A stretch of 35,704 bases of DNA from an uncultured Pelagibacteraceae bacterium (GCA_902582765.1 CACHTK010000010.1:1-35704), one strand, 5' to 3'; shown: positions 27,030 to 35,118, counted from the first letter of the stretch. Notes: generated by a model not told the origin, from the letters alone. Numbers and translations are program-made.

Positions 27030-27998
27030 ATGAACTATCGAATAGATAATCTTCAATATTGTAACTGGTCTAGAGATATTTTTCTCATCAATAGGGAAGC
27101 TGGATTAAATGCAGTACACGTTACTCTAGTATATCACGAAGATTATGATGAATTCTTACAAAGAGTTAAAGAGTGGGATAGATTTTTTGAAGAAAATTCA
27201 GATTTAATTTTTTTGGGAAAAACATTCGAAGATATTACAAAAGCACAATCTGATAACAAAACAGCAATTTTTTTTGGTTTTCAAAATTGTTCCCCAATCG
27301 AGGATGATATAAACTTAATAGAGAAAGTCCATGAGCATGGTTGTAGATTTATGCAACTTACTTATAATAATCAATCTCTTCTAGCCACAGGATGTTATGA
27401 AAAAAATGATTCTGGAGTCACAAATTTTGGAAGGGAAGCAATTAAAGAGATGAATAGGGTCGGTATAGTTGTGGACATGTCTCATTCAGCAGAAAAAAGC
27501 ACTTTAGATGCGATCGAAATAAGTGAAAAACCAATTGCAATTACCCATGCTAATCCTTCTTTCTGGCATCAAGCTTTAAGAAATAAATCAGATTTCTTGT
27601 TAAAGAAACTTTCTGAAAGTGGAGGTATCTTAGGTTTATCATTATATTCTCATCATTTAAAAGATGGAACAAATTGTAAATTAGAAAGCTTTTGTGAAAT
27701 GGTTGCTAAAACTGCAGAAATAATGGAAGTAAAAAATATTGGTATTGGGTCAGATCTATGTTTGAACCAACCTGACAGTGTTGTTGAATGGATGAGAAAC
27801 GGAACTTGGTCTAAAAGTACAAATTATGGAGAGGGAAGTAAAAAAAAACCTGGATTTCCAAAACAACCTGACTGGTTTTTGGATGCTAGAGGGTTTGATA
27901 ATTTAGAAAGTGGATTAAAAAAAGTTGGTTTTAATAAGCAAGAAGTAGAAGGAATTTTAGGAAATAATTGGTTTAATTTTTATAAAGGAATTAATTAA
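27030..27998 (+). CDS. M19 (renal/membrane) dipeptidase-like protein lacking expected metal ligands
   Basis: 322 residues from the ATG at 27030; an in-frame TTG at 27018 is less likely. The fold is recognisable from LTYNNQSLLATGCYE, GIVVDMSHSA (His 152), AITHANPSFWHQALRNKSD (His 173, Arg 184-Asp 188) and GIGSDL (Asp 242). The N-terminal H-x-D zinc pair of M19 peptidases is absent: that region reads RIDNLQYCNWSRD. Gln 85 (FGFQN) stands where the metal-bridging Glu is expected. It may use one metal or a different chemistry. From memory, a similar dipeptidase-like gene lies near dimethylglycine dehydrogenase genes in Pseudomonas, hinting at methylated-amine metabolism. It overlaps the next gene by one base. 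Confidence 0.8.
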   Translation: MNYRIDNLQYCNWSRDIFLINREAGLNAVHVTLVYHEDYDEFLQRVKEWDRFFEENSDLIFLGKTFEDITKAQSDNKTAIFFGFQNCSPIEDDINLIEKVHEHGCRFMQLTYNNQSLLATGCYEKNDSGVTNFGREAIKEMNRVGIVVDMSHSAEKSTLDAIEISEKPIAITHANPSFWHQALRNKSDFLLKKLSESGGILGLSLYSHHLKDGTNCKLESFCEMVAKTAEIMEVKNIGIGSDLCLNQPDSVVEWMRNGTWSKSTNYGEGSKKKPGFPKQPDWFLDARGFDNLESGLKKVGFNKQEVEGILGNNWFNFYKGIN

Positions 27999-29653
27999 TG
28001 GAAATAAGATTAAGAGATCCAAAATTTTTAATGAAACTATCTAAATTGGGATCTTTTCATCAATCAAAATTATCATTTTTGAGATCTTTTTTAAGTGAAT
28101 TTAAAGATTGGAAATATAGTCGTGATTTGTTCCAGCTTAATGACAAAGGACATGGTAGAGCAGTTTATTCTTTTACAAAAAATAAAAGAACATATTCTCT
28201 CATTTGCTTTGCTAATGAAATTAAAGATGACGAAAGATCAGATAGAGTAATAGCCACAAAGTGGGATGCTGCTTTTACCTTATTTGATGGAATTCCATCA
28301 AAAGAAGACATAGATAGACTTAACAATAATGTTCCAAAACAAGAGGTTGGAAGACTTTCGTACAAGGAATTAACGTTATCAAGAGCTAACAAGTCAGTTA
28401 GAGTTTTCGACCATGTGGTTGACAGTCTATCAAATGGAGAGCAACCTAATAAAGAAATTTTATCAAAGGTTGGATATTTATATAGAACAACAGCAGTTTA
28501 TGGATCAGGAAAATTTGGTTTAGCTGATAGGTTTAGAATTAAAAATAGAGAGGAAATCAGAGGACCTTTTAGATTAGAGATGATGCTAGTTTATCTCGTT
28601 AGACAATTTACATTTGATCAAGTTAATCATATTGCAAAAAATAAAAATCCAAAACTAGCAGTAGAATTAGATCCCGCAATTAGTAGGAACTTAGGTATAG
28701 GAAATTCCACTGGTCTTGGTATGGCTCCTTTTATTGTTAATCATCCTACTTTGTTGAATAATTGGATACATGCAAGAGAAACTGCTTTGAAACAAATAAG
28801 AGAAATAGAGCAAGTTTCGAAAAATGAGATTGATATTTTTTATAATTGCCTAATTAAATCTTTAAAGAATATAACCAGTTGGCACACTGATAGTGAATTT
28901 CAAAAAGAAAAAATCAAAGGTTTAATTGAAGATTTAAAAAAGTTTATAAAATTTATGAAAGAAGATTTTAAATTTCAAAATTCATATCAATTTAATCAAA
29001 TTTATAACTGGTCAGAGGAAAATTTGAATGATGAATGTATAGAATATATTGTATCTATGATGATGGAACCGTATGATAACATAGTTAATCCATTGATTAC
29101 ACAAATGAGTTCTGATGAGGAAGAGCATTTTAATATTCCCGTTGATAGAACTATTGAAGATTTAAGAAACATATTAGAAAATAAATATTCTGAAATACTT
29201 AAAATTGATTTTTTAAAAGACGAAAATAATCAAAACTTTTGGTTTATATCGAAAAATAAAGAAGAACCTAGAATAGGAGACAGATATATTGATGAGGGAT
29301 CTGATTTAGAACAACCTTTGGCAATAGCAAGAGACATAAATAAACTTTATGAAGCTGTATTTACAAAAAAAAATAGTTCTAAAATTGGCAAATTTTTAAA
29401 AGATAATAATCATTTAAGACACGTTGTCAGAAGAGCATTTATTGCAGAAAAGTTTCCTTATTCAGAAATCCAAGACAATACAATTGGGTCCAAACTAGTT
29501 CCAATTGATATGTTAAGATTAAAATTATCTTTTTTTGGAGCTATAAAATTTGATCCTAGATCTGATAAATGGTTGCGTATTTGCATGTTCCAAGGAGCAC
29601 CTTTGCCTTCAGAATTGGGAAATTTTGATGATAAATGGATTTATAAATCATAA
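27998..29653 (+). CDS. Unknown 551-aa protein in the M19-like/DUF3726 cluster
   Basis: Not recognised by name. A large soluble protein without signal peptide or membrane segments. Notable stretches are ATKWDAAFTLFDG, YRTTAVYGSGKFGLADR (about 161-177), PFRLEMMLVYLVRQF, and a glycine-rich GIGNSTGLGMAPFIVNHP (about 231-248). A helical, acidic middle follows and the C-terminal part contains RHVVRRAFIAEKFPYSEIQDN. The Gly-rich segment could bind a phosphate or nucleotide, but no standard P-loop is seen. It starts in the stop of the M19-like gene and ends 4 bases before the DUF3726 gene. Co-expression and shared function with those two are likely. Confidence 0.7.
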   Translation: MEIRLRDPKFLMKLSKLGSFHQSKLSFLRSFLSEFKDWKYSRDLFQLNDKGHGRAVYSFTKNKRTYSLICFANEIKDDERSDRVIATKWDAAFTLFDGIPSKEDIDRLNNNVPKQEVGRLSYKELTLSRANKSVRVFDHVVDSLSNGEQPNKEILSKVGYLYRTTAVYGSGKFGLADRFRIKNREEIRGPFRLEMMLVYLVRQFTFDQVNHIAKNKNPKLAVELDPAISRNLGIGNSTGLGMAPFIVNHPTLLNNWIHARETALKQIREIEQVSKNEIDIFYNCLIKSLKNITSWHTDSEFQKEKIKGLIEDLKKFIKFMKEDFKFQNSYQFNQIYNWSEENLNDECIEYIVSMMMEPYDNIVNPLITQMSSDEEEHFNIPVDRTIEDLRNILENKYSEILKIDFLKDENNQNFWFISKNKEEPRIGDRYIDEGSDLEQPLAIARDINKLYEAVFTKKNSSKIGKFLKDNNHLRHVVRRAFIAEKFPYSEIQDNTIGSKLVPIDMLRLKLSFFGAIKFDPRSDKWLRICMFQGAPLPSELGNFDDKWIYKS

Positions 29654-29657
29654 ATAA

Positions 29658-30266
29658 ATGAGAAGCTTTAGTGAAATAGAAGTAACAACAAAAAAAGCAT
29701 CTAAAGCTATTGGTTTTTCTTGGGGAATATCAGAGGAGGTTGGAAAAAATATTCGATTACTAGAAATGTTTGGACTACCAGGTCTTAAAAATTTAAACCA
29801 ATACTACAAAATTTATAAAATCAGTAATTTTGAAAATATAGATGAAATATCGGCCTCTAATACTCCAAAGACTTTTTATTGTCCTATATTATCTGGATTA
29901 AATTTTTTTGATCAATCTTCATCAATATCTAAATTCAACGAAATTGAAATAAATAAGATTGCTTTTCCGCTTATATTTTTATCATTTGTAAGCAGAACTT
30001 CTGAAATTATTGGTAAGAGAATTTTCTTAAAGATGGATGATAAAGAATTTTTATTTAATTTTAACGAGTCTATTTATTCAAACTATCTAACAGGAGACGT
30101 ATTGGAAAAATCAGATAAAATTTATTTAAAATTTTTAGATAATAAGAACAGTTTTACCGAAGATGATTGGTCTGAAATTTACAATTTATCGCTAAAAACT
30201 TATGTCGATGAAAGTGATAAATCGAGGGAACGAACAGCAGGAGCTGGATTAACAGATAATGACTAA
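29658..30266 (+). CDS. DUF3726-family protein
   Basis: A 202-residue protein of unknown function. Its N-terminus, FSEIEVTTKKASKAIGFSWGISEEVGK, fits the DUF3726 pattern of an amphipathic helix followed by a GxSWG-(I/L)-A/S-EE motif. The end reads RERTAGAGLTDND, also typical of the family. No catalytic residues can be assigned. It lies third in the plus-strand cluster, 4 bases after the 551-aa gene, and overlaps the small CxxC gene by 8 bases. Confidence 0.75.
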   Translation: MRSFSEIEVTTKKASKAIGFSWGISEEVGKNIRLLEMFGLPGLKNLNQYYKIYKISNFENIDEISASNTPKTFYCPILSGLNFFDQSSSISKFNEIEINKIAFPLIFLSFVSRTSEIIGKRIFLKMDDKEFLFNFNESIYSNYLTGDVLEKSDKIYLKFLDNKNSFTEDDWSEIYNLSLKTYVDESDKSRERTAGAGLTDND

Positions 30267-30426
30267 AGAATATGATGCAGAATTAAATGAGAATTTAGAA
30301 GCAGATTTAAATGATATTTGTGAAGAGTGTAAAAAAGAAGACGAAAGTGTAACTCAAAATTTATTCCTGACTGGTTTTAAAATATGCAAATCTTGCAGAA
30401 CATCTAAAACTGTTTTTCCTTTTTAG
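30259..30426 (+). CDS. Small CxxC/CxxC zinc-ribbon-like protein (55 aa)
   Basis: The ATG at 30259 overlaps the DUF3726 stop by 8 bases and opens a 55-codon frame ending in TAG at 30424-30426. The product starts MTKEYDAELNENLEADLND and contains two cysteine pairs, ICEECKKE and ICKSCRTSK, about 20 residues apart, a zinc-ribbon or iron-binding layout. The first third is very acidic. Overlap with the upstream gene suggests translational coupling; the 3' end overlaps the convergent YIP1-like gene by 4 bases. It fills what would otherwise be a 156-base gap, unusual for this window. Function unknown. Confidence 0.62.
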   Translation: MTKEYDAELNENLEADLNDICEECKKEDESVTQNLFLTGFKICKSCRTSKTVFPF

Positions 30427-30968
30427 CTAATATTACTAATTGGAATTGAATTCATTCTATTAATTATAAATGTTATAGATAGAAAAGCTATTATTAGAAA
30501 AGATAAAAAAACTATTCCAAATGATTTCAAGTTAGATTTTAAATTCAAAATTTGTTTGGTTGAAATTATTAGAGATGCAAATATCCAAAATTGAGTAAGG
30601 AAAATAATTGGCAGAACTAAGTCAGGTGTTACTGCAAAAAACCTAATTAAACCTGGCGCATGAGCATAACCCACAGCTATTAAAATCTTTTTAAAAGGAA
30701 CCTTACTACCTTTATCTGGAAAAATTTTTACTCCAATTACAAAAATAAATATAGCCCAAACAAACCATGTTAAAAGAGCTGTCAAGCCTGAGATGCCAAT
30801 TGATGTTCTCACAATTGAATTTGCCGCTACTGCTCCCGCAACACCATCAAGTATCATTACAAGACCAGCAAAATAGATTGCAGCCTCACCAAAGTATTTA
30901 TTATCTCTGTATAAGCTTTTATCTAATTTTAATGATTTAAAAAAAATTTCTAAAAATTGTGCGAACAT
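30423..30968 (-). CDS. YIP1-family-like inner-membrane protein
   Basis: 181 residues with about five hydrophobic helices (roughly 27-45, 55-80, 93-112, 114-135 and 145-167). The composition and the motif KILIAVGYAHAPGLIRFF resemble the YIP1 fold of small bacterial integral membrane proteins. No enzymatic residues are evident. It is the last gene of the minus-strand proX cluster, separated from the GcvT-like gene by 39 bases containing a hairpin, so it may be expressed at a lower level or from its own signals. Confidence 0.68.
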   Translation of the reverse strand: MFAQFLEIFFKSLKLDKSLYRDNKYFGEAAIYFAGLVMILDGVAGAVAANSIVRTSIGISGLTALLTWFVWAIFIFVIGVKIFPDKGSKVPFKKILIAVGYAHAPGLIRFFAVTPDLVLPIIFLTQFWIFASLIISTKQILNLKSNLKSFGIVFLSFLIIAFLSITFIINRMNSIPISNIS

Positions 30969-30976
30969 TTTAATTG

Positions 30977-30997
30977 GGGAGGAGCTAAACTCCTCCC
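30977..30997 (-). terminator. GC-rich hairpin between the GcvT-like and YIP1-like genes
   Basis: GGGAGGAG and CTCCTCCC form a perfect 8-bp stem around a 5-base loop. It is very GC-rich against this background. It follows the GcvT-like stop by 10 bases on the minus strand. No T-run follows on either strand, so it may be a partial terminator or an RNA-stabilising end rather than a full intrinsic terminator. Confidence 0.6.
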
Positions 30998-31007
30998 TTA
31001 AAGTTAT

Positions 31008-32366
31008 TTAACCTTTTACAACTTCTCTTGTATTTGCGTTGTAAGATTCTTTAAATGGTATATCTACTATTATTGCATCAACAGGTTTACCTGGAGTTTC
31101 AGAATATTTCTCTGGTAAATGTACCTTGAACTTAGACCCTACTTTTCCTTTAGGAAATCCATTTGCATTCAATGTTCCATCAAATGGCACATAACCCATA
31201 GCAATGTTCTGTTTCTTTTCAGGATGATACCAAGGAGAAGTAACAAAACCTATAGGTTCTCCACCACCCTCATCTGAAATTAGCCAAAAGTCAGGAGCGT
31301 ATTCTTCAATAGGTTTTCCGCCTAATTCAAGACCAACTAATTGAAGTTTATATGGTTTGTGACCTGCTTTTAAATCAGCTTTCATTTTTTCTAGAGCTTT
31401 CTTTCCTACGTAATCTGCCTTCTTGTTCCATTCTCCTTTACCAGACAATGATACTTGATAACCTAAATTACATTGAAAAGGATTATGTTGATTATCCATG
31501 TCTTGACCCCAAGAAAGAATTCCAGCTTGAATTCTTCTATGGTGCGCAGGCGCAATAACCATTAAGCTATGTTTTTTTCCTGCTTCAAGAACAGCATTCC
31601 ACATATCTTCTGCGTATAACGTACATTCTCTTAAATAAATTTCATAACCAGCTTCACCTGAAAACCCTGATTGTGATATCACGCAACTTCTTCCACCAAT
31701 TTTTGCCTCAGCTAAACCGTAGAATGGCATATTGTCAAAATCAACTTGATCTCCACATAAATCTTTCATTAATGCTTTAGATTTTGGTCCTTGTATCTGA
31801 ACAGGACTTACATCTATCTCATCAATTTCTACGTTAAATCGCTCATCAGCATTTACGCCTTGTAAATAAAGACCTATATCACTATCAGATAAACTAAACC
31901 AAAATTCATCTTTAGATATTCTTAAAAGAATCGGATCATTTAATACTCCACCATATGCGTTGCAAAGAATTACATATCTCGCTCTCATTGGAGAAATTTT
32001 TGTAGCATCTCTTGTTATTACATAGTCAACAAATTTTTCTGCATCTGGACCCTTCACTCTAATTTGTCTTTCTACAGCAACGTTCCACATCGTTACATGA
32101 TTTACTATTGCATCATATTCTACCATTGCACCACCATCTTCAGGTTTTACATATCCTCTTGGGTGATAAATACGATTATATACAGTTGCTCTCCAACAAC
32201 CTGCTTTCATTGATAAATGCCAGTAGGGTGATTTTCTTACACGAGTTGAAATCAACATTTCTACTTTTGTAGGTCCGCTTTGTCTTAAATTATAAGGCAC
32301 TTTTCTATCAGATTGATCTACTGATGTTACGTGTCTTAATTTACTATAGTCAAATTCATTAGACAT
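31008..32366 (-). CDS. DmdA/GcvT-like tetrahydrofolate-dependent demethylase, substrate unknown
   Basis: A 452-residue member of the GcvT aminomethyltransferase superfamily. The N-terminal half is closest to the DmdA (DMSP demethylase) branch: STRVRKSPYW, TVYNRIYHPRGY, VTMWNVAVERQIRVKGPDA, GGVLNDPILLRIS and SQSGFSGEAGYEIYL. DmdA is about 365-370 residues; this protein has an extended N-terminus and a longer C-terminal domain (KPIEEYAPDFW, SPWYHPEKKQNIAMGYVPF). It should move a methyl group from an imported S- or N-methylated compound onto THF. Its start overlaps metF by 8 bases and it lies downstream of proX-proW. DMSP, glycine betaine or another onium compound are candidates. Confidence 0.8.
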   Translation of the reverse strand: MSNEFDYSKLRHVTSVDQSDRKVPYNLRQSGPTKVEMLISTRVRKSPYWHLSMKAGCWRATVYNRIYHPRGYVKPEDGGAMVEYDAIVNHVTMWNVAVERQIRVKGPDAEKFVDYVITRDATKISPMRARYVILCNAYGGVLNDPILLRISKDEFWFSLSDSDIGLYLQGVNADERFNVEIDEIDVSPVQIQGPKSKALMKDLCGDQVDFDNMPFYGLAEAKIGGRSCVISQSGFSGEAGYEIYLRECTLYAEDMWNAVLEAGKKHSLMVIAPAHHRRIQAGILSWGQDMDNQHNPFQCNLGYQVSLSGKGEWNKKADYVGKKALEKMKADLKAGHKPYKLQLVGLELGGKPIEEYAPDFWLISDEGGGEPIGFVTSPWYHPEKKQNIAMGYVPFDGTLNANGFPKGKVGSKFKVHLPEKYSETPGKPVDAIIVDIPFKESYNANTREVVKG

Positions 32367-33087
32367 AGTTATTCTCCTTCAACCACTTGTTTGTTTCCTT
32401 CAAGCCGCCGAATGTATAAATGTGAAAATAATCAGTATGCGATTTAACTTTCCCAATTAGATCATTAGGGTCTTTAGGTTTCAATAAATCTAATGCCTTA
32501 CTAAAATTAGATTTAAGAAAATTAATGGAATTTTTTGCTCCAACAATATTTGCAAACTTAATTAAGCTTGAAATTTTCATGGGCCCAGTTATTCCAACAT
32601 GAACTGGTATTGTTTGTTTAGAAATAAAATCAACAATAGGCTGAGAATCTAGCAACCATTGAGTAACTATATAATCAGCGTAAGGTTTTTTATCTATCAT
32701 TGCTTTTTCTAATTCTGTATCGGATATATCAGGACTACCCTCTGGATGTCCAGCAATTCCAATCCTTATCCCATCAAAATATCCTGTTTCTAATATCTGA
32801 TAGGAACTATCAAATTTTCCAATTGGTTCTCGACTGCCTCCAATAACTAGAACTTGTTTCACACCTAAATCTTTGCATCTTGAAACATAATCTTTTAATT
32901 CACTTTCACTATTTATTGATCTAGCAGGAAAATGAGGAACTGGATTAAATCCTTTTTTTACTAAATCTCCAGATTTATCAGCAGTTTCCTTATAATCACT
33001 TCCAGGTAGCATTGTAACATAAACATCTTTAACTTCAGGTAAAGTATCAAGATCTGTGTGAGGTCCAATTTCTAATGAAAAATTCAT
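32359..33087 (-). CDS. metF: Methylenetetrahydrofolate reductase-like protein (short MetF)
   Basis: A 242-residue MetF-like TIM-barrel enzyme interconverting 5,10-methylene-THF and 5-methyl-THF. Family signatures are VPHFPARSI, VLVIGGSREP, GIAGHPEGSPDI, YADYIVTQWLLDSQ and VHVGITGP. It is shorter than classical MetF (about 290-300 residues), mainly through reduced N- and C-terminal parts. Coupled by an 8-base overlap to the DmdA/GcvT-like gene, it probably oxidises the methyl-THF made there, or supplies methyl-THF for methionine. Whether the shortened enzyme uses FAD and NADH normally cannot be judged from sequence. Confidence 0.85.
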   Translation of the reverse strand: MNFSLEIGPHTDLDTLPEVKDVYVTMLPGSDYKETADKSGDLVKKGFNPVPHFPARSINSESELKDYVSRCKDLGVKQVLVIGGSREPIGKFDSSYQILETGYFDGIRIGIAGHPEGSPDISDTELEKAMIDKKPYADYIVTQWLLDSQPIVDFISKQTIPVHVGITGPMKISSLIKFANIVGAKNSINFLKSNFSKALDLLKPKDPNDLIGKVKSHTDYFHIYTFGGLKETNKWLKENNYV

Positions 33088-33149
33088 TAATGGATAATTA
33101 TTTATTTTAAAATAACTGTCTAGAAAAATATTAGATCAAAGTGTCAGGG

Positions 33150-34034
33150 TTATTTTTTCTGACCTCTGTGTTTTTGAATTCTCTGACCATACTGCTGTGT
33201 TACTCTGTCAAAGATGATCGCTAGAGCTACTATTGCCAGTCCATTCATCATTCCAAGTGCTAAATATTGATTAGAAATAGCCTGTAAAATAGGTACTCCT
33301 AGACCTTTGACCCCTATCATTGATGCTATTACTACCATTGCCAACGCCATCATAATTGTTTGATTTATTCCTGCAAATATTGTTGGTAATGACAGAGGTA
33401 TTTGCACAGATTTTAATTTTTGCATTGGCGTTGCTCCAAAAGCTTCACTTGCCTCAAGTGTTTCTTTGTCTACTTCTCTAATTCCGAGGTTTGTTAATCT
33501 AACAACCGGCGGCAATGCATATATACATACTGCTAACAAGCCAGGTACTTTTCCTATTCCTAAAAGCATTATTATAGGTATGAGGTAAACGAAACTTGGA
33601 ATAGTTTGCATCATATCTAAAACAGGCAAAATAGCTTTTTCAGCTCTACTTGATTTGGACATTAATACCCCAATTGGAATACCAACTACAATACAAACCA
33701 ATGTTGAAACAGAAATGATGGCAACTGTTGCCATGCAATTCTTCCACATACCGAAGTAACCTATGACAATAAAACAAACTACAGTTCCTATTACCAATTT
33801 AATACTTCTTGAACCAATCCAAGCTAATAAAGCAAATACACCAATAACAAGTGGCCAAGGACTGTTGACTAATAATTTTTCTAGCCAAATTAAAAAATAT
33901 AAGAGTGGATCAAAGAAACTCTCGATGCCATCGCCATAAGCTCTTGAAAAATCCTTAAAACTTAAATCTATTCCCTTCTTTAACTCTCTTAATGCTGTTC
34001 TATCCATCACTGGAATTTTATTAAAGAAGTCCAT
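33150..34034 (-). CDS. proW: ProW-type ABC permease for quaternary amines
   Basis: A 294-residue single-unit permease with about six to seven membrane helices. The EAA loop reads EVDKETLEASEAFGATPMQKLKSV, followed by IPLSLPTIFAGINQT; other typical segments are GVLMSKSSRAEK and MMQTIPSFVYLIPI. It resembles each half of the long permease at 2119-4272. It follows the binding-protein gene after a strong hairpin. No ATPase gene is in this operon; one from elsewhere, possibly the ProV at 1084, must supply energy. Confidence 0.93.
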   Translation of the reverse strand: MDFFNKIPVMDRTALRELKKGIDLSFKDFSRAYGDGIESFFDPLLYFLIWLEKLLVNSPWPLVIGVFALLAWIGSRSIKLVIGTVVCFIVIGYFGMWKNCMATVAIISVSTLVCIVVGIPIGVLMSKSSRAEKAILPVLDMMQTIPSFVYLIPIIMLLGIGKVPGLLAVCIYALPPVVRLTNLGIREVDKETLEASEAFGATPMQKLKSVQIPLSLPTIFAGINQTIMMALAMVVIASMIGVKGLGVPILQAISNQYLALGMMNGLAIVALAIIFDRVTQQYGQRIQKHRGQKK

Positions 34035-34051
34035 ATGTATTCTCTTAAATT

Positions 34052-34081
34052 AATCGAACCCGTTTTTTAACGGGTTCGAAG
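34052..34081 (-). terminator. Hairpin between the proX and proW genes
   Basis: TCGAACCCGTT (34054-34064) pairs perfectly with AACGGGTTCGA (34069-34079) around a 4-base loop. The stem is 11 bp with a GC-rich centre. On the minus strand it lies 15 bases after the proX stop and 19 bases before proW. There is no clear T-run, so it is likelier an mRNA-stabilising or partial-termination element that keeps the binding protein more abundant than the permease. Confidence 0.75.
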
Positions 34082-34094
34082 TCATACTTTAATA

Positions 34095-35105
34095 TTAAAG
34101 TGCTTTTTTGATTTTCTTTGCAGCTGAACTTGTAACCCACTTAGACCAAACGTCCTCTTGAGTTTTCAAAAATTCAATTGCAGCATCTGCACCTTCAGCT
34201 TGGTTCTCTCCCATCCAAACTAACATTCCATTCATTACTGGACCTGGGTATGTTCTTTTTTCAAGATAATCCATACCTTCTTTTCCAGCTGTTTTTTTGT
34301 AATTGTCAGTTGCGACTGAATAAACTTCAGACTTAACCCATGATGATTTTAATGGGTTAGCACACTCTTGCTCTGGTTTTGATAAACAGTTATCCCAGTT
34401 ATCTTTACCTGCATACTCTCCCATATCCACAGCTATCATTCCGTATTTTCCAATTATAGCAGTTGGTGACCAGTAGTAACCAAACCAGTTTTCACCTCTT
34501 TCTGCAGCTTTTGCAATTGAACCATCAAGACCTGCTGCTGATCCAGTTTCTACTATAGCCCAACCTTTTGCTTCCATTCCCCAAGCTCTAAAATGGTTTC
34601 TGTTACTTAATTCACAGTTCCATCCAGGAGGACAAATATGAAACCCACCTTTTGATGGGTCTTCCGGGTGTGGGAATAAATCAGGTCTTTCTAAAATTGC
34701 ATCGGCAGTTGTAAGCTCTGGATGCTTCTCTAAAGTTGCTGGCAAAACCCACCAACCTTCACCTAAACCAGTTATTGGAGCTTTATTAATTGAGTGAAGT
34801 TTTCCTTCAGCTACCGCAGCTTCTAGCTCAACTTTTGCAGCGTTTGCCCAAAATTCTGGAGCTATGTCTGGCTCACCTTTTTCTTGCATCGAAGTAAATG
34901 TTGGCATTGTTGCACCAGGTACAAGCTCAACATTACATCCATAACCTTCTTCCAATATGATTTTGTCAACTTCAGCCATAAAGTTTGCTGAAGCCCAGTT
35001 CATATTAGCAATAGTAATGTCTCCACATTTTGCATTAGCAACATTACTGTAAGATGTAACGCCTAAAACAAATAATGCAGAAAGTAGTATTCTTTTAAAT
35101 TTCAT
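34095..35105 (-). CDS. proX: Periplasmic glycine-betaine-type binding protein (ProX/OpuAC)
   Basis: A 336-residue periplasmic binding protein. The signal peptide is residues 1-25, ending SNVANA, followed by KCGDITIANMNWASANFMAEV, the usual OpuAC start. The tryptophan- and tyrosine-rich segments (APEFWANA, GLGEGWWVLP, GENWFGYYWSPTAI, VWMGENQAEG) are suited to caging a quaternary ammonium or sulfonium ligand. Four cysteines around CPPGWNC and CLSKPEQEC could form disulfides. It has a strong AGGAG ribosome site and starts the operon proX-proW-metF-gcvT-like. The ligand could be glycine betaine, TMAO, DMSP or choline-like. Confidence 0.92.
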   Translation of the reverse strand: MKFKRILLSALFVLGVTSYSNVANAKCGDITIANMNWASANFMAEVDKIILEEGYGCNVELVPGATMPTFTSMQEKGEPDIAPEFWANAAKVELEAAVAEGKLHSINKAPITGLGEGWWVLPATLEKHPELTTADAILERPDLFPHPEDPSKGGFHICPPGWNCELSNRNHFRAWGMEAKGWAIVETGSAAGLDGSIAKAAERGENWFGYYWSPTAIIGKYGMIAVDMGEYAGKDNWDNCLSKPEQECANPLKSSWVKSEVYSVATDNYKKTAGKEGMDYLEKRTYPGPVMNGMLVWMGENQAEGADAAIEFLKTQEDVWSKWVTSSAAKKIKKAL

Positions 35106-35113
35106 TATTATCT

Positions 35114-35118
35114 CCTAA
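35114..35118 (-). promoter_or_regulatory. Ribosome binding site of proX
   Basis: On the minus strand AGGAG lies about 8 bases before the ATG of proX. It is one of very few clear Shine-Dalgarno sequences in the window; the other clear case also precedes a binding-protein gene. Confidence 0.6.

Noticed and set aside
31008..32366. Naming this gene dmdA outright
   Set aside because: The N-terminal half is DmdA-like, but the protein is about 85 residues longer, with a different C-terminal part and a MetF/ProXW context. DMSP demethylation cannot be assumed.
33139..33165. A GTCAG/CTGAC inverted repeat at the end of the proW gene as a terminator
   Set aside because: Only a 5-bp stem with an 11-base loop overlapping the stop codon and no following T-run on the minus strand.
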